Under the pieces are notes generated by a model. That model did no database searches. It saw nothing but the letters and a program-made list of their open reading frames with translations, and was not told the origin of the DNA. The translations under genes were made by a program, and so were the position numbers. Positions 1-8,940 of a stretch of 44,310 bases of DNA are shown here, piece after piece (the first letter of the stretch is position 1; every line of letters begins with the position of its first letter). Origin of the DNA: Actinomycetota bacterium (lineage in GTDB: Bacteria; Actinomycetota; Acidimicrobiia; Acidimicrobiales; Acidimicrobilacustridaceae); NCBI GenBank assembly GCA_009705225.1, contig WLCQ01000003.1, positions 1-44,310 on the forward strand, in the 5' to 3' direction.

Positions 1-669
1 GACAGCGGCATCGCTCATGGCATCGCCCATGCGATCGCTGCCGGCACCCTTGCCCAGAACCGAGCGGTCGTGGCCCTCACCGATACCGACGTTCTTGATG
101 ATCCGGAACGTACGGCCCGCGCACTCGCGACGCTCATCGGTGATGAACCGGTGGAACTGGTGGTGTTCGCCCATCTCGACCCCACCGGATTCGTGAGCGC
201 GGCGCTTACCGATATCTCCGAAGAAGCGTGGGATCAGGCCTGTGAGCGGTCGCTGCGCCAAGCGTTCGTCGCTCTGCAGCAGGTCTACTCCCTCGTGGCC
301 GACGGCACGCCGGTCGTTCTCGTTCTTCCCAATGTTGGTGCAGTCGGTGTCGCGGGGCTGGTTCCGTTGTGCAGCGCGGTCGAGGGCATCCGGGTGATGG
401 CCAAGGCCGTCGCCCGCCGATGGGGCGTGCGGTCCATCACGGTCAACACGATCGAAGTCGATCTCGCGACCTTCATGCTCGGTGGTGCCGATGATCCCGA
501 CGCGGCGGCCCTGCTTCCCCAGGTGCCGGTGCTCGGCGCACCTGCGTTGCCGGTTGCCCCGATCCTCGACGATGTCATGGGTCTCATCGGGTTCTTCGCA
601 TCGCCGGCGGGACAGGCCGGTACCGGAGCGTTCCTCATGGCCGATCGGGGCACGGTGATGCTGCCATGA
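1..669 (+). CDS. SDR-fold protein, 5' partial; lacks the SDR Tyr/Lys catalytic pair
   Basis: The frame is open from base 1 (DSGIAHGIAHAIAAGTLAQNRAVVALTD...), like an SDR nucleotide-binding N-terminus, so the GTG at 70 is probably not the true start. C-terminal SDR-like segment VRSITVNTIEVD. YxxxK position reads CSAVE. Confidence 0.75.
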   Translation, partial: DSGIAHGIAHAIAAGTLAQNRAVVALTDTDVLDDPERTARALATLIGDEPVELVVFAHLDPTGFVSAALTDISEEAWDQACERSLRQAFVALQQVYSLVADGTPVVLVLPNVGAVGVAGLVPLCSAVEGIRVMAKAVARRWGVRSITVNTIEVDLATFMLGGADDPDAAALLPQVPVLGAPALPVAPILDDVMGLIGFFASPAGQAGTGAFLMADRGTVMLP

Positions 670-1436
670 ACACCCGGGTGCTCGATGGCCAGGTGGTGCT
701 CGTCACCGGCGCAGCCGCTGGTGTTGGTCGCGGGGTGGCGGTCGCCATGGCTCGCGCCGGAGCGGTGGTGGGCATCGGTGTTCGTCGTCCCGAAGCTGCC
801 GCCGATGTGGCCGATGAGGTCCGTGACGCCGGCGGCACGCCGGTGTTGCTGCGCTGCGATGTCACCAACACAGCTCAGAGCGCCGACGCCATCGGGCAAC
901 TGGTGGCCGAACATGGTCGGCTCGATGCGCTCGTGCACAACGCCGTGAGCAACCGCTCGAGTGAACCCACCGACTTCGAGAACGCCTCGCTCGATCTCTG
1001 GGAGGAGCACGCATCGGTCACGGTGCGAGCCACTTGGCGTCTCGCCGTGCAGGCCCATGCGCATCTGAAGGTCACGCAGGGGGCGTATCTCCTCATGACC
1101 TCTCCGGCCGGCATCGAAGGTTCGGCTCCGCTGCCCTTCTACAGCGCGGTGAAGGCTGCCCAGCGCGGTTTCGTGCGGGCGCTGGCTCGCGAGTGGGGCC
1201 CCGACGGCATCCGCGTGAACAGCATCGCTCCGCTCGCCATCTCACCTGCGCTCGAGAATCTCAAGGCCACCGATCCCGAGCGAGTGGCTCGTATCGAAGG
1301 GCTCGTCCCCCTTGGTCGTTTGGGTGATCCGGGCACTGATATCGGTCCGCCCTCGGTCTTCCTGTGCAGTCAGGAAGCTCGGTACGTGACCGGCCAGACC
1401 CTTGTGGTCAGCGGCGGTCGGTTCACGTCGCTCTAG
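666..1436 (+). CDS. SDR family oxidoreductase
   Basis: VTGAAAGVGRGVAVAMA glycine motif, NAVSN, FYSAVK (YxxxK), IRVNSIAP. ATGA overlap with the upstream gene. Confidence 0.93.
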   Translation: MNTRVLDGQVVLVTGAAAGVGRGVAVAMARAGAVVGIGVRRPEAAADVADEVRDAGGTPVLLRCDVTNTAQSADAIGQLVAEHGRLDALVHNAVSNRSSEPTDFENASLDLWEEHASVTVRATWRLAVQAHAHLKVTQGAYLLMTSPAGIEGSAPLPFYSAVKAAQRGFVRALAREWGPDGIRVNSIAPLAISPALENLKATDPERVARIEGLVPLGRLGDPGTDIGPPSVFLCSQEARYVTGQTLVVSGGRFTSL

Positions 1437-1491
1437 CGGATCACCGCGATCGCAGTCTCACGAGCAGCGCAGATTCACCGATCGCGCAGGT

Positions 1492-2334
1492 TCACCAATC
1501 GCGCAGGCGGGCCCGGAGTTCTTCGTTATGCACGAACACCGGCAGTTCCTCACGATCGTTCACGGTGGGCCGAACCGAGGTGCCACCGTCCACGCACAGC
1601 ACCTGACCGGTGACGTAACCGGCCAGTTCGGAGATCATGAACAGCACCGCTGCAGCGATGTCATCGGAGGTTCCGCGACGACGCATCGGGATGACCTCGA
1701 GATCGGTGCCGTCGGTATCGCCAGGTTTGCGGTTCGAGGCGCTCTTGGGTGTGGCGATCGAACCGGGGGCAACGGCATTGACCCGGATATCACGGGCTCC
1801 CCATTCGACCGCGAGTGATCGGGTGAGGGAGAGCACGGCGGCCTTGGCGGCGGCATAGGCCGAGCCATAGGGCATGGAGTTGAGCGCGGAAACCGTGGCG
1901 ATGTTGACGATGGAGCCACCCCGACCCTGCTCGACGAGTCGGCGACCCACAGCGCGCACCGTGTTGACGGTGGACCCGAAGTTGAGATCGACGACGTCGT
2001 CGAAGAACGGGTCGTCACTGGCGAACGGCGACCACTGTGGTGGCCACATCCCGCCGGCCACGGGCACACATCCATGCAGCGGTCCAAGTTCGCATGCAGC
2101 ATCGACGATGCCGGCGTACACGCCACGATCACGGCCATCGGCGATCAGTCCGACATGACTGACACCATTGGCTGTCAGTTCATCGGTACATACAGCGAGC
2201 TTGTTGGCGTCGATGTCGACGGCCACGATCTGCGCCCCGGCACGGCCGAGATGACGACAGACCGCGGTGCCGATGCCGCCACCTCCGGCACCCATGACAA
2301 CAACCGATTTCCCTGAGATCCCCCATACGTCCAT
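1492..2334 (-). CDS. SDR family oxidoreductase
   Basis: VVVMGAGGGGIGTAVCRHL, AYAAAKAA, IRVNAVAPGSIATP, GYVTGQVLCVDGG. Confidence 0.93.
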   Translation of the reverse strand: MDVWGISGKSVVVMGAGGGGIGTAVCRHLGRAGAQIVAVDIDANKLAVCTDELTANGVSHVGLIADGRDRGVYAGIVDAACELGPLHGCVPVAGGMWPPQWSPFASDDPFFDDVVDLNFGSTVNTVRAVGRRLVEQGRGGSIVNIATVSALNSMPYGSAYAAAKAAVLSLTRSLAVEWGARDIRVNAVAPGSIATPKSASNRKPGDTDGTDLEVIPMRRRGTSDDIAAAVLFMISELAGYVTGQVLCVDGGTSVRPTVNDREELPVFVHNEELRARLRDW

Positions 2335-2375
2335 GGTCAGACTCTAGGGGCGCGGACTGTTGCGTCGGGCCGGGC

Positions 2376-3197
2376 TCAGACGTGCATGGCGTCGGGTTCG
2401 GTCGGGCGATGCCAACCACCCGCGGCCCAGTTGCCGCCGTCAACATGAATTGTGCTTCCGGTGATGAAACGGGACAGATCGCTGGCGAGGAACAGAGCGG
2501 TGGCGGCGGAGTCTTCGGGAGTGCCGAAGTAACCGAGTGGGGGCATGAAGGCCGGGAGGAACTCCGGATCGGAGGCCAACATGGCGAGACGTGCTTCCTG
2601 CTCGCCGGCGCTGGGTTGACCATCGGGGGCGATCGAGTTGATGCGAATCCGACGCGTGCCCAACTCGAGCGCCATCGACTTCGAGAAGCTGGCAACCGCT
2701 GCTTTCATGGCGGCGTAGATGCCGAACGCCGGCCCGGCCTGATGGGCTTCGATCGAGGTGAGGTTGATGATCGAACCTCCGTCGGCCATCACCGGAGCAA
2801 CCCGTCGGATGAAGTGGGTGACCTGGGTGAAGTTCTCGGCGATGATCGAGGCCTCGCCCTTGGGTGCGGTGTCGAGGAACTGCGAGACGAACGTGCCGCC
2901 GGCGTTGTTCACGAGGATGTCGACGTGCCCGAACTTTGCGATCACTGCTTCGACGAACGCGTCGACGGCCGGGGCATCACGCACATCGAGTTCGGCGGTG
3001 ATGACCGGTCGACCCATCGCTTCGATCTCCGCAGCCACTGCGGCCATCTCGGGGCCCTGCCGGTCGCACAGAGCAAGCGAGGCTCCGCATCGTGCGAACA
3101 GCAGGGCGGTGGCGCGGCCGATGCCCTGAGCGGCGCCGGTGACGATGGCGACGCGGTCGGTGAGCAGGATCGATTGTTCGTCGAAAAGATGAGCCAT
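2376..3197 (-). CDS. SDR family oxidoreductase
   Basis: AIVTGAAQGIGRATALLFA, NNAGG, IYAAMKAA, IRINSIAPDG. ATG at 3197 (MAHLFDEQ) preferred over the longer ORF start. Confidence 0.92.
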   Translation of the reverse strand: MAHLFDEQSILLTDRVAIVTGAAQGIGRATALLFARCGASLALCDRQGPEMAAVAAEIEAMGRPVITAELDVRDAPAVDAFVEAVIAKFGHVDILVNNAGGTFVSQFLDTAPKGEASIIAENFTQVTHFIRRVAPVMADGGSIINLTSIEAHQAGPAFGIYAAMKAAVASFSKSMALELGTRRIRINSIAPDGQPSAGEQEARLAMLASDPEFLPAFMPPLGYFGTPEDSAATALFLASDLSRFITGSTIHVDGGNWAAGGWHRPTEPDAMHV

Positions 3198-3220
3198 GGG
3201 GTCACTCTCCCACACGGGCC

Positions 3221-4357
3221 TCAGCGGTCGGCGCTACCGATGGGTCGGCGCCATCCCCGCCTCGAGGCCCAGACCCCCCATGCCACGGCGCCGGTGGGGA
3301 TCTCGAGCAGATAGGTGAATCCACGGAAGAGGAACACGGCGGCGGTGGCGGCCTCTGCATCGCCGCCGAAGGCGATGAGGGTTGCCGCGGCGCCGGTCTC
3401 GACGAAGCCGACCCCACTGGGGGTGATCGGGATGGTCTCGAGCAGCCGGGCGAACGCGAACGCTGCGAATACCTCGATCCAGCCGAGCTCGTGGGTATCG
3501 AGACCGATCGAACGCACGCAGGCGAGAAGTAAGAGGTACTGGATGAGGTTGAACGCGATCACCCAGGCCGTGATCCAGAACCAGTGCTGGCGCAGCAACC
3601 CGATGCTGCGGCGGCGAAAATCAAGGATCGATTGGGTGATGTGGAGTTCGTTCAGGCGACGGACGCGACGACCGAGCGGATCGACGAGGCGTTGCCCGAT
3701 CGCGCCCACACGACTCGCGAGGGCCTCGCTACGCATGATGAGTGCGAGCACCACAACGGCGGAGATGAGCGCAACCACACCGAGGATGGCAGGGATGACG
3801 AGTTGCCCGGTCTCACGGCCGGTGCCGAGCAGGAGCACCACAGCGAGGACAGGCACCGCCAGCTTCACGAACACGTTCCACACCCCCGACACGAGGATTG
3901 AGAGCGTGACGGTGGGCGGTGAGAATCCCCAGGACATGTCCATCGCGTAGGTGGCGCCAACCCCGACCGCTCCACCGAACGGAACCACATTGGACACTGC
4001 GCTGCTGGCCAGATTGACAGTGACCGCCTGTCGTCGTCGTAGCCCGGGAAGGCAGTTCACCATCACGCCGCTGTAGGCCAGCACGGCGAGGGCCCAGATC
4101 CCGATGAGCATGGCGAGCGAAGCGATCGAGAGCGTGGTGATCTGGTTCCAGATCGCTGAGTAATGCGAGCCGCTCACTGCGGGAACGACGAACAGGAACA
4201 TGATCGCCGTGACCGACAGCGACAGCGCGGTCTCGACCAGTCGACGCCGTGGCGTCTTGCGCTGGAGCTCATGTGAGACCGCGGCGACGGCGTCGGTTGA
4301 TTCGTCGATCGGTTCGTCGGATGCTGATTGTCCAGTCCCCGATTCGGAGTGGGTCAC
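3221..4357 (-). CDS. YbhN/UPF0104-like (lysylphosphatidylglycerol synthase TM region family) membrane protein
   Basis: Multiple hydrophobic helices; ...ARLLETIPITPSGVGFVETGAAATLIAFG... motif of this family. GTG start at 4357 overlaps the PIG-L stop (GTGA). Confidence 0.8.
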   Translation of the reverse strand: MTHSESGTGQSASDEPIDESTDAVAAVSHELQRKTPRRRLVETALSLSVTAIMFLFVVPAVSGSHYSAIWNQITTLSIASLAMLIGIWALAVLAYSGVMVNCLPGLRRRQAVTVNLASSAVSNVVPFGGAVGVGATYAMDMSWGFSPPTVTLSILVSGVWNVFVKLAVPVLAVVLLLGTGRETGQLVIPAILGVVALISAVVVLALIMRSEALASRVGAIGQRLVDPLGRRVRRLNELHITQSILDFRRRSIGLLRQHWFWITAWVIAFNLIQYLLLLACVRSIGLDTHELGWIEVFAAFAFARLLETIPITPSGVGFVETGAAATLIAFGGDAEAATAAVFLFRGFTYLLEIPTGAVAWGVWASRRGWRRPIGSADR

Positions 4358-5178
4358 TGGGTCACCGGGGTGAATAGGGCGGAGAACTGCTCGGGGATCG
4401 GCTGATGACTGACGAACCACTCCGTCGCGAAAGCGATGGCGAAGATGTCTTCTGGTAGCCCGATGAACACCGCCAATGTGCGCACTGAATCGGCGGACTC
4501 GCTGCTGGCCTGCGTGGCGTGTGCCGCCATCGACGCGCGTTTGCGATCGAGAGCGCCCGAGACGTCAACGGTGTGGGTGAGCTGCGAATGCGGGGTGTAC
4601 CAGTTCGAAAGATCGGGCGGAACGAACCCCTCGGGAACCTCGAGGCCGAGGCTGGCGGCGAGATCGATACCCCCGGAGAGGAACTCGCGATCAATGGTGA
4701 CCTCGATGAACGGAAGTTCGAGTTCAGCTGCTGCGGCCAACGCAACGGCATGCACGCGCACATGATCAGGATGCCCGTAGCCACCCGCGGAATCGTCGGC
4801 CATGAGGAGATCGGCGGACTGCTCCTGAAGGATCTTGACGAGGCGTTCGGTCGCTTCGGCGGGCGAAGTGGCGCAGAGCGAACCAGCGGGCCAGTCGCCA
4901 GCGGCCGGCGGTTCGAGTCCGGAGTCGGCGAAGCCGAGGAACAGCAGTTCAGTGACACCGAGGGCTTCGGCCGAGGCCTGTGCTTCACGGCGACGACGAT
5001 CGGCAAGCGTCTCGCCAGCGGCGAGCAGCGAGGGATCGAAGAACCCGGCCCCGCCGTCGGTGGCCAGCACCAGCACGACGCGATGGCCGGCATCAACTGC
5101 CCGGGCGATGGTGCCGGCGCTGATGAGCGCCTCATCATCGGGATGGGCATGGAAGAACACGATTGTGCTGGTTGTCAC
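4354..5178 (-). CDS. PIG-L/LmbE family deacetylase
   Basis: FFHAHPDDEALISAGTIAR and GYGHPDHVRVH metal-binding motifs. Confidence 0.92.
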   Translation of the reverse strand: MTTSTIVFFHAHPDDEALISAGTIARAVDAGHRVVLVLATDGGAGFFDPSLLAAGETLADRRRREAQASAEALGVTELLFLGFADSGLEPPAAGDWPAGSLCATSPAEATERLVKILQEQSADLLMADDSAGGYGHPDHVRVHAVALAAAAELELPFIEVTIDREFLSGGIDLAASLGLEVPEGFVPPDLSNWYTPHSQLTHTVDVSGALDRKRASMAAHATQASSESADSVRTLAVFIGLPEDIFAIAFATEWFVSHQPIPEQFSALFTPVTQ

Positions 5179-5260
5179 CCTCCCATTGTGTCAGGAGCGT
5201 TCTCCAATGGGCGTGAGGAGTACCGTGGCGTGTCGTCGAACGTCGCAGGGGAGGTGAGCC

Positions 5261-6403
5261 GTGGCCGACACCGAACCCACGATCAGCAGTGACCGACCGC
5301 TGCGAATCGGCCTCGTCTCCGATTGCTATGTGCCCCGGCTCGGTGGCATCGAGATGCAGTCCCATGATCTCGCCCGGGAACTGCAGCGGGCGGGCCACGA
5401 GGTGGTGGTGATCACCCCCACGCCCGGCCCCACCATCGTCGACGGCGTCCGTGTGCAGCGGATCGACGTGCCGCTGCTGCCTTTCGACATTCCCTTCACC
5501 CGCAAGGCCTTTCGAGCCGTGGGTTCGCTGCTGCGCAGTGAACGGGTCGATGTTGCGCATTTCCAAGGCGGCATCGCCAGTCCCATGACCTACATCGCGG
5601 CTCGGGCCGCGCAGCGCGCCGGAGTTCCCAGTGTCATCACCCTCCACTGTGTGTGGGGATACGCCGCTCCGGGCTTCGCGCTTCTCGATCGACTCACGGG
5701 CTGGGGGAGTTGGCCGGTGGTGCTCTCGGCGGTGAGCGATGTTGCCGCTGAGCCGATTCGTCGTATCGCCGGACCCGAACACCCAGTGCTGGTGTTACCC
5801 AACGGCATTTCGAACGCTGCCTGGCGCATCGAACCGGCGCCCCGTTCCCCGGGTCGGGTCACGCTGGTGTCAGTGATGCGCCTCGCTCCGCGGAAACGTC
5901 CGATGCATCTTTTGAAGATGCTTCGGCGGGTCGTCGATCAGCTCCCGTTCGGCATCGATCTGCGAGTGGTCATCATCGGCGAGGGCCCCGAGCGCCCCCA
6001 GCTCGAGAAGTATCTCCGCAGCAACGGGCTCACCGAGGTCGTCGAGCTCGTGGGTCGCCGATCCCGCGATGAGATCCGCGAGATCTTCGCGACGGCTGAT
6101 GTTTTCGTTGCGCCGGCCAATCTCGAATCCTTCGGCATCGCCGCCCTCGAGGGTCGATGCGCGGGCCTACCGGTTGTCGCGAAGGCGCAGACCGGAATCC
6201 GCGAATTCATCACCCATGAACGGGAGGGGTTGTTGGCCACCTCTGATGACGACATGGTGGTGCAGCTCACCCGCATCATCAGCGACCACGAGCTGCGCGC
6301 CACGATGGCCGAGCACAACCGCAGCACGCCCTCGTCGGTTGATTGGGCCGATGTGGTGACGAAGAACGTCGAGGCTTATCGGCTGGCGATGACGCTGGTC
6401 TGA
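5261..6403 (+). CDS. Glycosyltransferase family 4
   Basis: GLVSDCYVPRLGGIEMQSHDLARELQRAGHEV; E(x7)E-like C-terminal motif (ANLESFGIAALEGRCAGLPVVA). GTG start with GGGGAGG upstream. Confidence 0.92.
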   Translation: MADTEPTISSDRPLRIGLVSDCYVPRLGGIEMQSHDLARELQRAGHEVVVITPTPGPTIVDGVRVQRIDVPLLPFDIPFTRKAFRAVGSLLRSERVDVAHFQGGIASPMTYIAARAAQRAGVPSVITLHCVWGYAAPGFALLDRLTGWGSWPVVLSAVSDVAAEPIRRIAGPEHPVLVLPNGISNAAWRIEPAPRSPGRVTLVSVMRLAPRKRPMHLLKMLRRVVDQLPFGIDLRVVIIGEGPERPQLEKYLRSNGLTEVVELVGRRSRDEIREIFATADVFVAPANLESFGIAALEGRCAGLPVVAKAQTGIREFITHEREGLLATSDDDMVVQLTRIISDHELRATMAEHNRSTPSSVDWADVVTKNVEAYRLAMTLV

Positions 6404-7284
6404 GCTCCGGAATCCTGCTGCTCGTTGTACGGGTTGGTCCGGCGTTCACGGGTGCGAGTCATGAACTGCTGCAGCAGGCGTGCGATCGCGTAGCCGACGA
6501 TGAAGATCACGGCGCCGCCAACGGCGTCGAGCCAATAGTGGTTGGCGGTGATGATGACGACAATGATCGTGACCACCGGATAGAGCACGGCGAGGGTCTT
6601 CGCCCACCAGGAACGAACTCGCGGATAGAACACGGCGGTACCCCACATCGCCCACCCGCAATGTAAAGACGGCATGGCGGCGAATTGGTTCGAGATCGAT
6701 TTCATGCCTTCGGAGTTGAACGACCAGAAGGTGGGGTACTTCACAAGCGTGTCGATGAAGCCGTAATTGGCGCCGCCCATGGAATCGAGCAGGCGGGGCG
6801 GCATGAGCGGGAACGTGGCAAAACCGATCAGCCCGAGCAGGGTGCCGATGAGCAGAGTGCTGCGCCACAGCTGGTAGTCATCAGGGAATCGCCGATAGAG
6901 GAACACCAGCGCGAAGAGGGTGGCGGCCATATAGACCGATCCGTAGAAGTAGTTGGCGACAATGATGAGCGGGATGAAATTGAGTGCCCACTGCTGCATC
7001 TGATGTTCGTGCCACAGGCCGACCATCTGTTGCCAGTCGATGAGTCGCTCTGCATTGGCGTAGGCCCGGGCGGGATTGGCGGAGGAGAAGTTGCGAATGG
7101 TCTCGTACACAATGTCGACGACGACGACCAGCAGCACCTCGCGCCACCAGTAGAGCTTGGAACCATCGGCGAGTGGGCGCCCACGACGCCATCGGGACGC
7201 CCTAGCTGGCGCGATCGATGGTGACGCGCCGGGGCTCGGTGATCCGGACATGGTTGTACCGGATTCGGTTGAGAATTCGCTCAT
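6376..7284 (-). CDS. PAP2 superfamily membrane protein
   Basis: FAAMPSLHCGWAMWGTAVFYP and ANHYWLDAVGGAVI PAP2 motifs; several TM helices. Confidence 0.85.
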   Translation of the reverse strand: MSEFSTESGTTMSGSPSPGASPSIAPARASRWRRGRPLADGSKLYWWREVLLVVVVDIVYETIRNFSSANPARAYANAERLIDWQQMVGLWHEHQMQQWALNFIPLIIVANYFYGSVYMAATLFALVFLYRRFPDDYQLWRSTLLIGTLLGLIGFATFPLMPPRLLDSMGGANYGFIDTLVKYPTFWSFNSEGMKSISNQFAAMPSLHCGWAMWGTAVFYPRVRSWWAKTLAVLYPVVTIIVVIITANHYWLDAVGGAVIFIVGYAIARLLQQFMTRTRERRTNPYNEQQDSGAQTSVIASR

Positions 7285-8792
7285 GTCGCACCCATGATGA
7301 CCGAAAGTGTTCCTGAACTGGAGATGACGTACAACTCGCCCTGATCGTCCTGACCGAAACCGGTGAGAGTATTCGGATCAACCGGGGCCCCGAGCGGGTG
7401 ATCGTCGAGTACGACACTGTTGCGACTCAGCAGTCCCCGCAGCACCCCGGTGCAGCGATCGCCATAGACGTAGACGCCTACGAGCGCAGGGATCGCTGCT
7501 CCTCGGTACACGATTCCGCCGATCACGCCGCAGGAACCGTCGTCATGGTTATACGTGAGTATCGGATCGACCAACTTCCGTTCATCAACGGTGTTCGAAC
7601 TGCTGGCTTCGGCACTGGCAGCGTCGATGCTGTTCTCAACAGCCTGATCTCCGTCACGGGACGGCCATCCGAGATCGATCCCACTCCCGGAATCAGCGGC
7701 CACGCGGTTGAGTTCTTCGCGTGATTGGTGGCCCACATCGGTGATCCAGAGGTCGCCATTGCGTCGATCGAAGCTGAACCGCCAGGGATTTCGTAGTCCG
7801 ACAGCCCACACCTCGGCGGCACCACCGTCGAGGAGGAATGGGTTGTCGGGGGGAATTGAGTATTGGAGCGCTCCATCGGGGATGGCGGGATCGATACGTA
7901 GGATCTTGCCGAGCAGTGATTTCGGATCGGCAGCGTTTCCCGTGTCGGAAGGTCGGCCGCCATCGCCAACACCGATGTAGAGGTAGCCGTCGGGGCCGAG
8001 GGCCAACTGTCCGCCGTTGTGGTTCTTGGCATCGCTGTGGTCGATCGTGAGCAGAACGATCCGGCTTGCGGGGTCGATGCGGGGACGGGGGACTGGCCCC
8101 GGCGTGCTGGGCGATGATCTGGGAGGCGGCGCGGTCTCGGATGGGGTCGTGGTCGTCCGCGACCGTGAACTCGGGCGGGTCGTGGTGGTGGTGGTGGGGG
8201 CGCCCGAGAAGTCGAGTGGATCGGTGACGGCGTAGCTGGCCACCACAATGTCGCCGTTGGTGGCGGTGTGATCGACGTAGAGGGTGCGGCCATCGGAGGA
8301 GAACGCCAGCCCGAGCAGGCCGCGTTCGCCCTCGGAGGAGGTGATCGAGGAGAGATCAAGCACCGGGTCCGGGGTCAGCGTGTAGCCGTCGCGCACGACC
8401 TTGCCCGATGAGAGATCCCAATTCGTGTCCTTGGAGATCATCCGGATGCGACCCGCCCGCTCGGCGATCCAGAGCTGATTGCGCATCGGCCGATTGGTCA
8501 TGGCGATGGGCTCGTCGAGGCCGTCGGCAACTTCCTCGAGCACGATGTTGGCGTTGAAGGTCGTGGGCCCCGGACCGGGGTCGACCGGCGGCCGGGTGGT
8601 CGTGACGGCTATCTGCTCACTGTCCGTGGACGTCGAACTGCAGGCAGTGAGGATGATGGGACCGAGGAGCAGTGCGAGCCCGATGGAGCTTCGAAGTGCC
8701 CGAGTCGCTCGTGCCGCAGTGGCTCTGCGGCTGCTCGCTTCCGACTCCGGAGTTCTCATAGGTCGTGCAAGGTTAGCGATGGTGGGCCCCAA
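7281..8792 (-). CDS. PQQ-dependent sugar dehydrogenase-type beta-propeller lipoprotein (glucose/sorbosone dehydrogenase family)
   Basis: Lipobox LTAC; AERAGRIRMI, NHNGGQLALGPDGYLYIGVGDGG, GLRNPWRFSFDRRNGDLWITDVGH; Thr/Ser/Pro-rich insertion. Confidence 0.88.
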   Translation of the reverse strand: MGPTIANLARPMRTPESEASSRRATAARATRALRSSIGLALLLGPIILTACSSTSTDSEQIAVTTTRPPVDPGPGPTTFNANIVLEEVADGLDEPIAMTNRPMRNQLWIAERAGRIRMISKDTNWDLSSGKVVRDGYTLTPDPVLDLSSITSSEGERGLLGLAFSSDGRTLYVDHTATNGDIVVASYAVTDPLDFSGAPTTTTTTRPSSRSRTTTTPSETAPPPRSSPSTPGPVPRPRIDPASRIVLLTIDHSDAKNHNGGQLALGPDGYLYIGVGDGGRPSDTGNAADPKSLLGKILRIDPAIPDGALQYSIPPDNPFLLDGGAAEVWAVGLRNPWRFSFDRRNGDLWITDVGHQSREELNRVAADSGSGIDLGWPSRDGDQAVENSIDAASAEASSSNTVDERKLVDPILTYNHDDGSCGVIGGIVYRGAAIPALVGVYVYGDRCTGVLRGLLSRNSVVLDDHPLGAPVDPNTLTGFGQDDQGELYVISSSGTLSVIMGAT

Positions 8793-8814
8793 AGGATCGG
8801 CGTGCTGCTCCAGT

Positions 8815-8856
8815 ACGTCACCTTCCGTTCACCTGAATGACAGACGTTCACCAACT
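8815..8856 (+). promoter_or_regulatory. Candidate PHO-box-like direct repeats upstream of pstC
   Basis: acGTCACCTtc (8815) and cgTTCACCTga (8826) are exactly 11 nt apart; a further GTTCACC at 8846. Confidence 0.5.
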
Positions 8857-8940
8857 GTTGGCTAAGGGTTGGTTGCCAGAGGCGGTGGGTTCCCGTTCAC
8901 TTGGCTCATCCGGTCGCTGCGGTCCCCGTGGTCGCGCCCG

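Noticed and set aside
2382-3314. 310-aa + strand ORF opposite an SDR gene
   Set aside because: Antisense to a clear SDR; low-information Gly/Asp/Glu/Arg-rich translation, no domain recognised.
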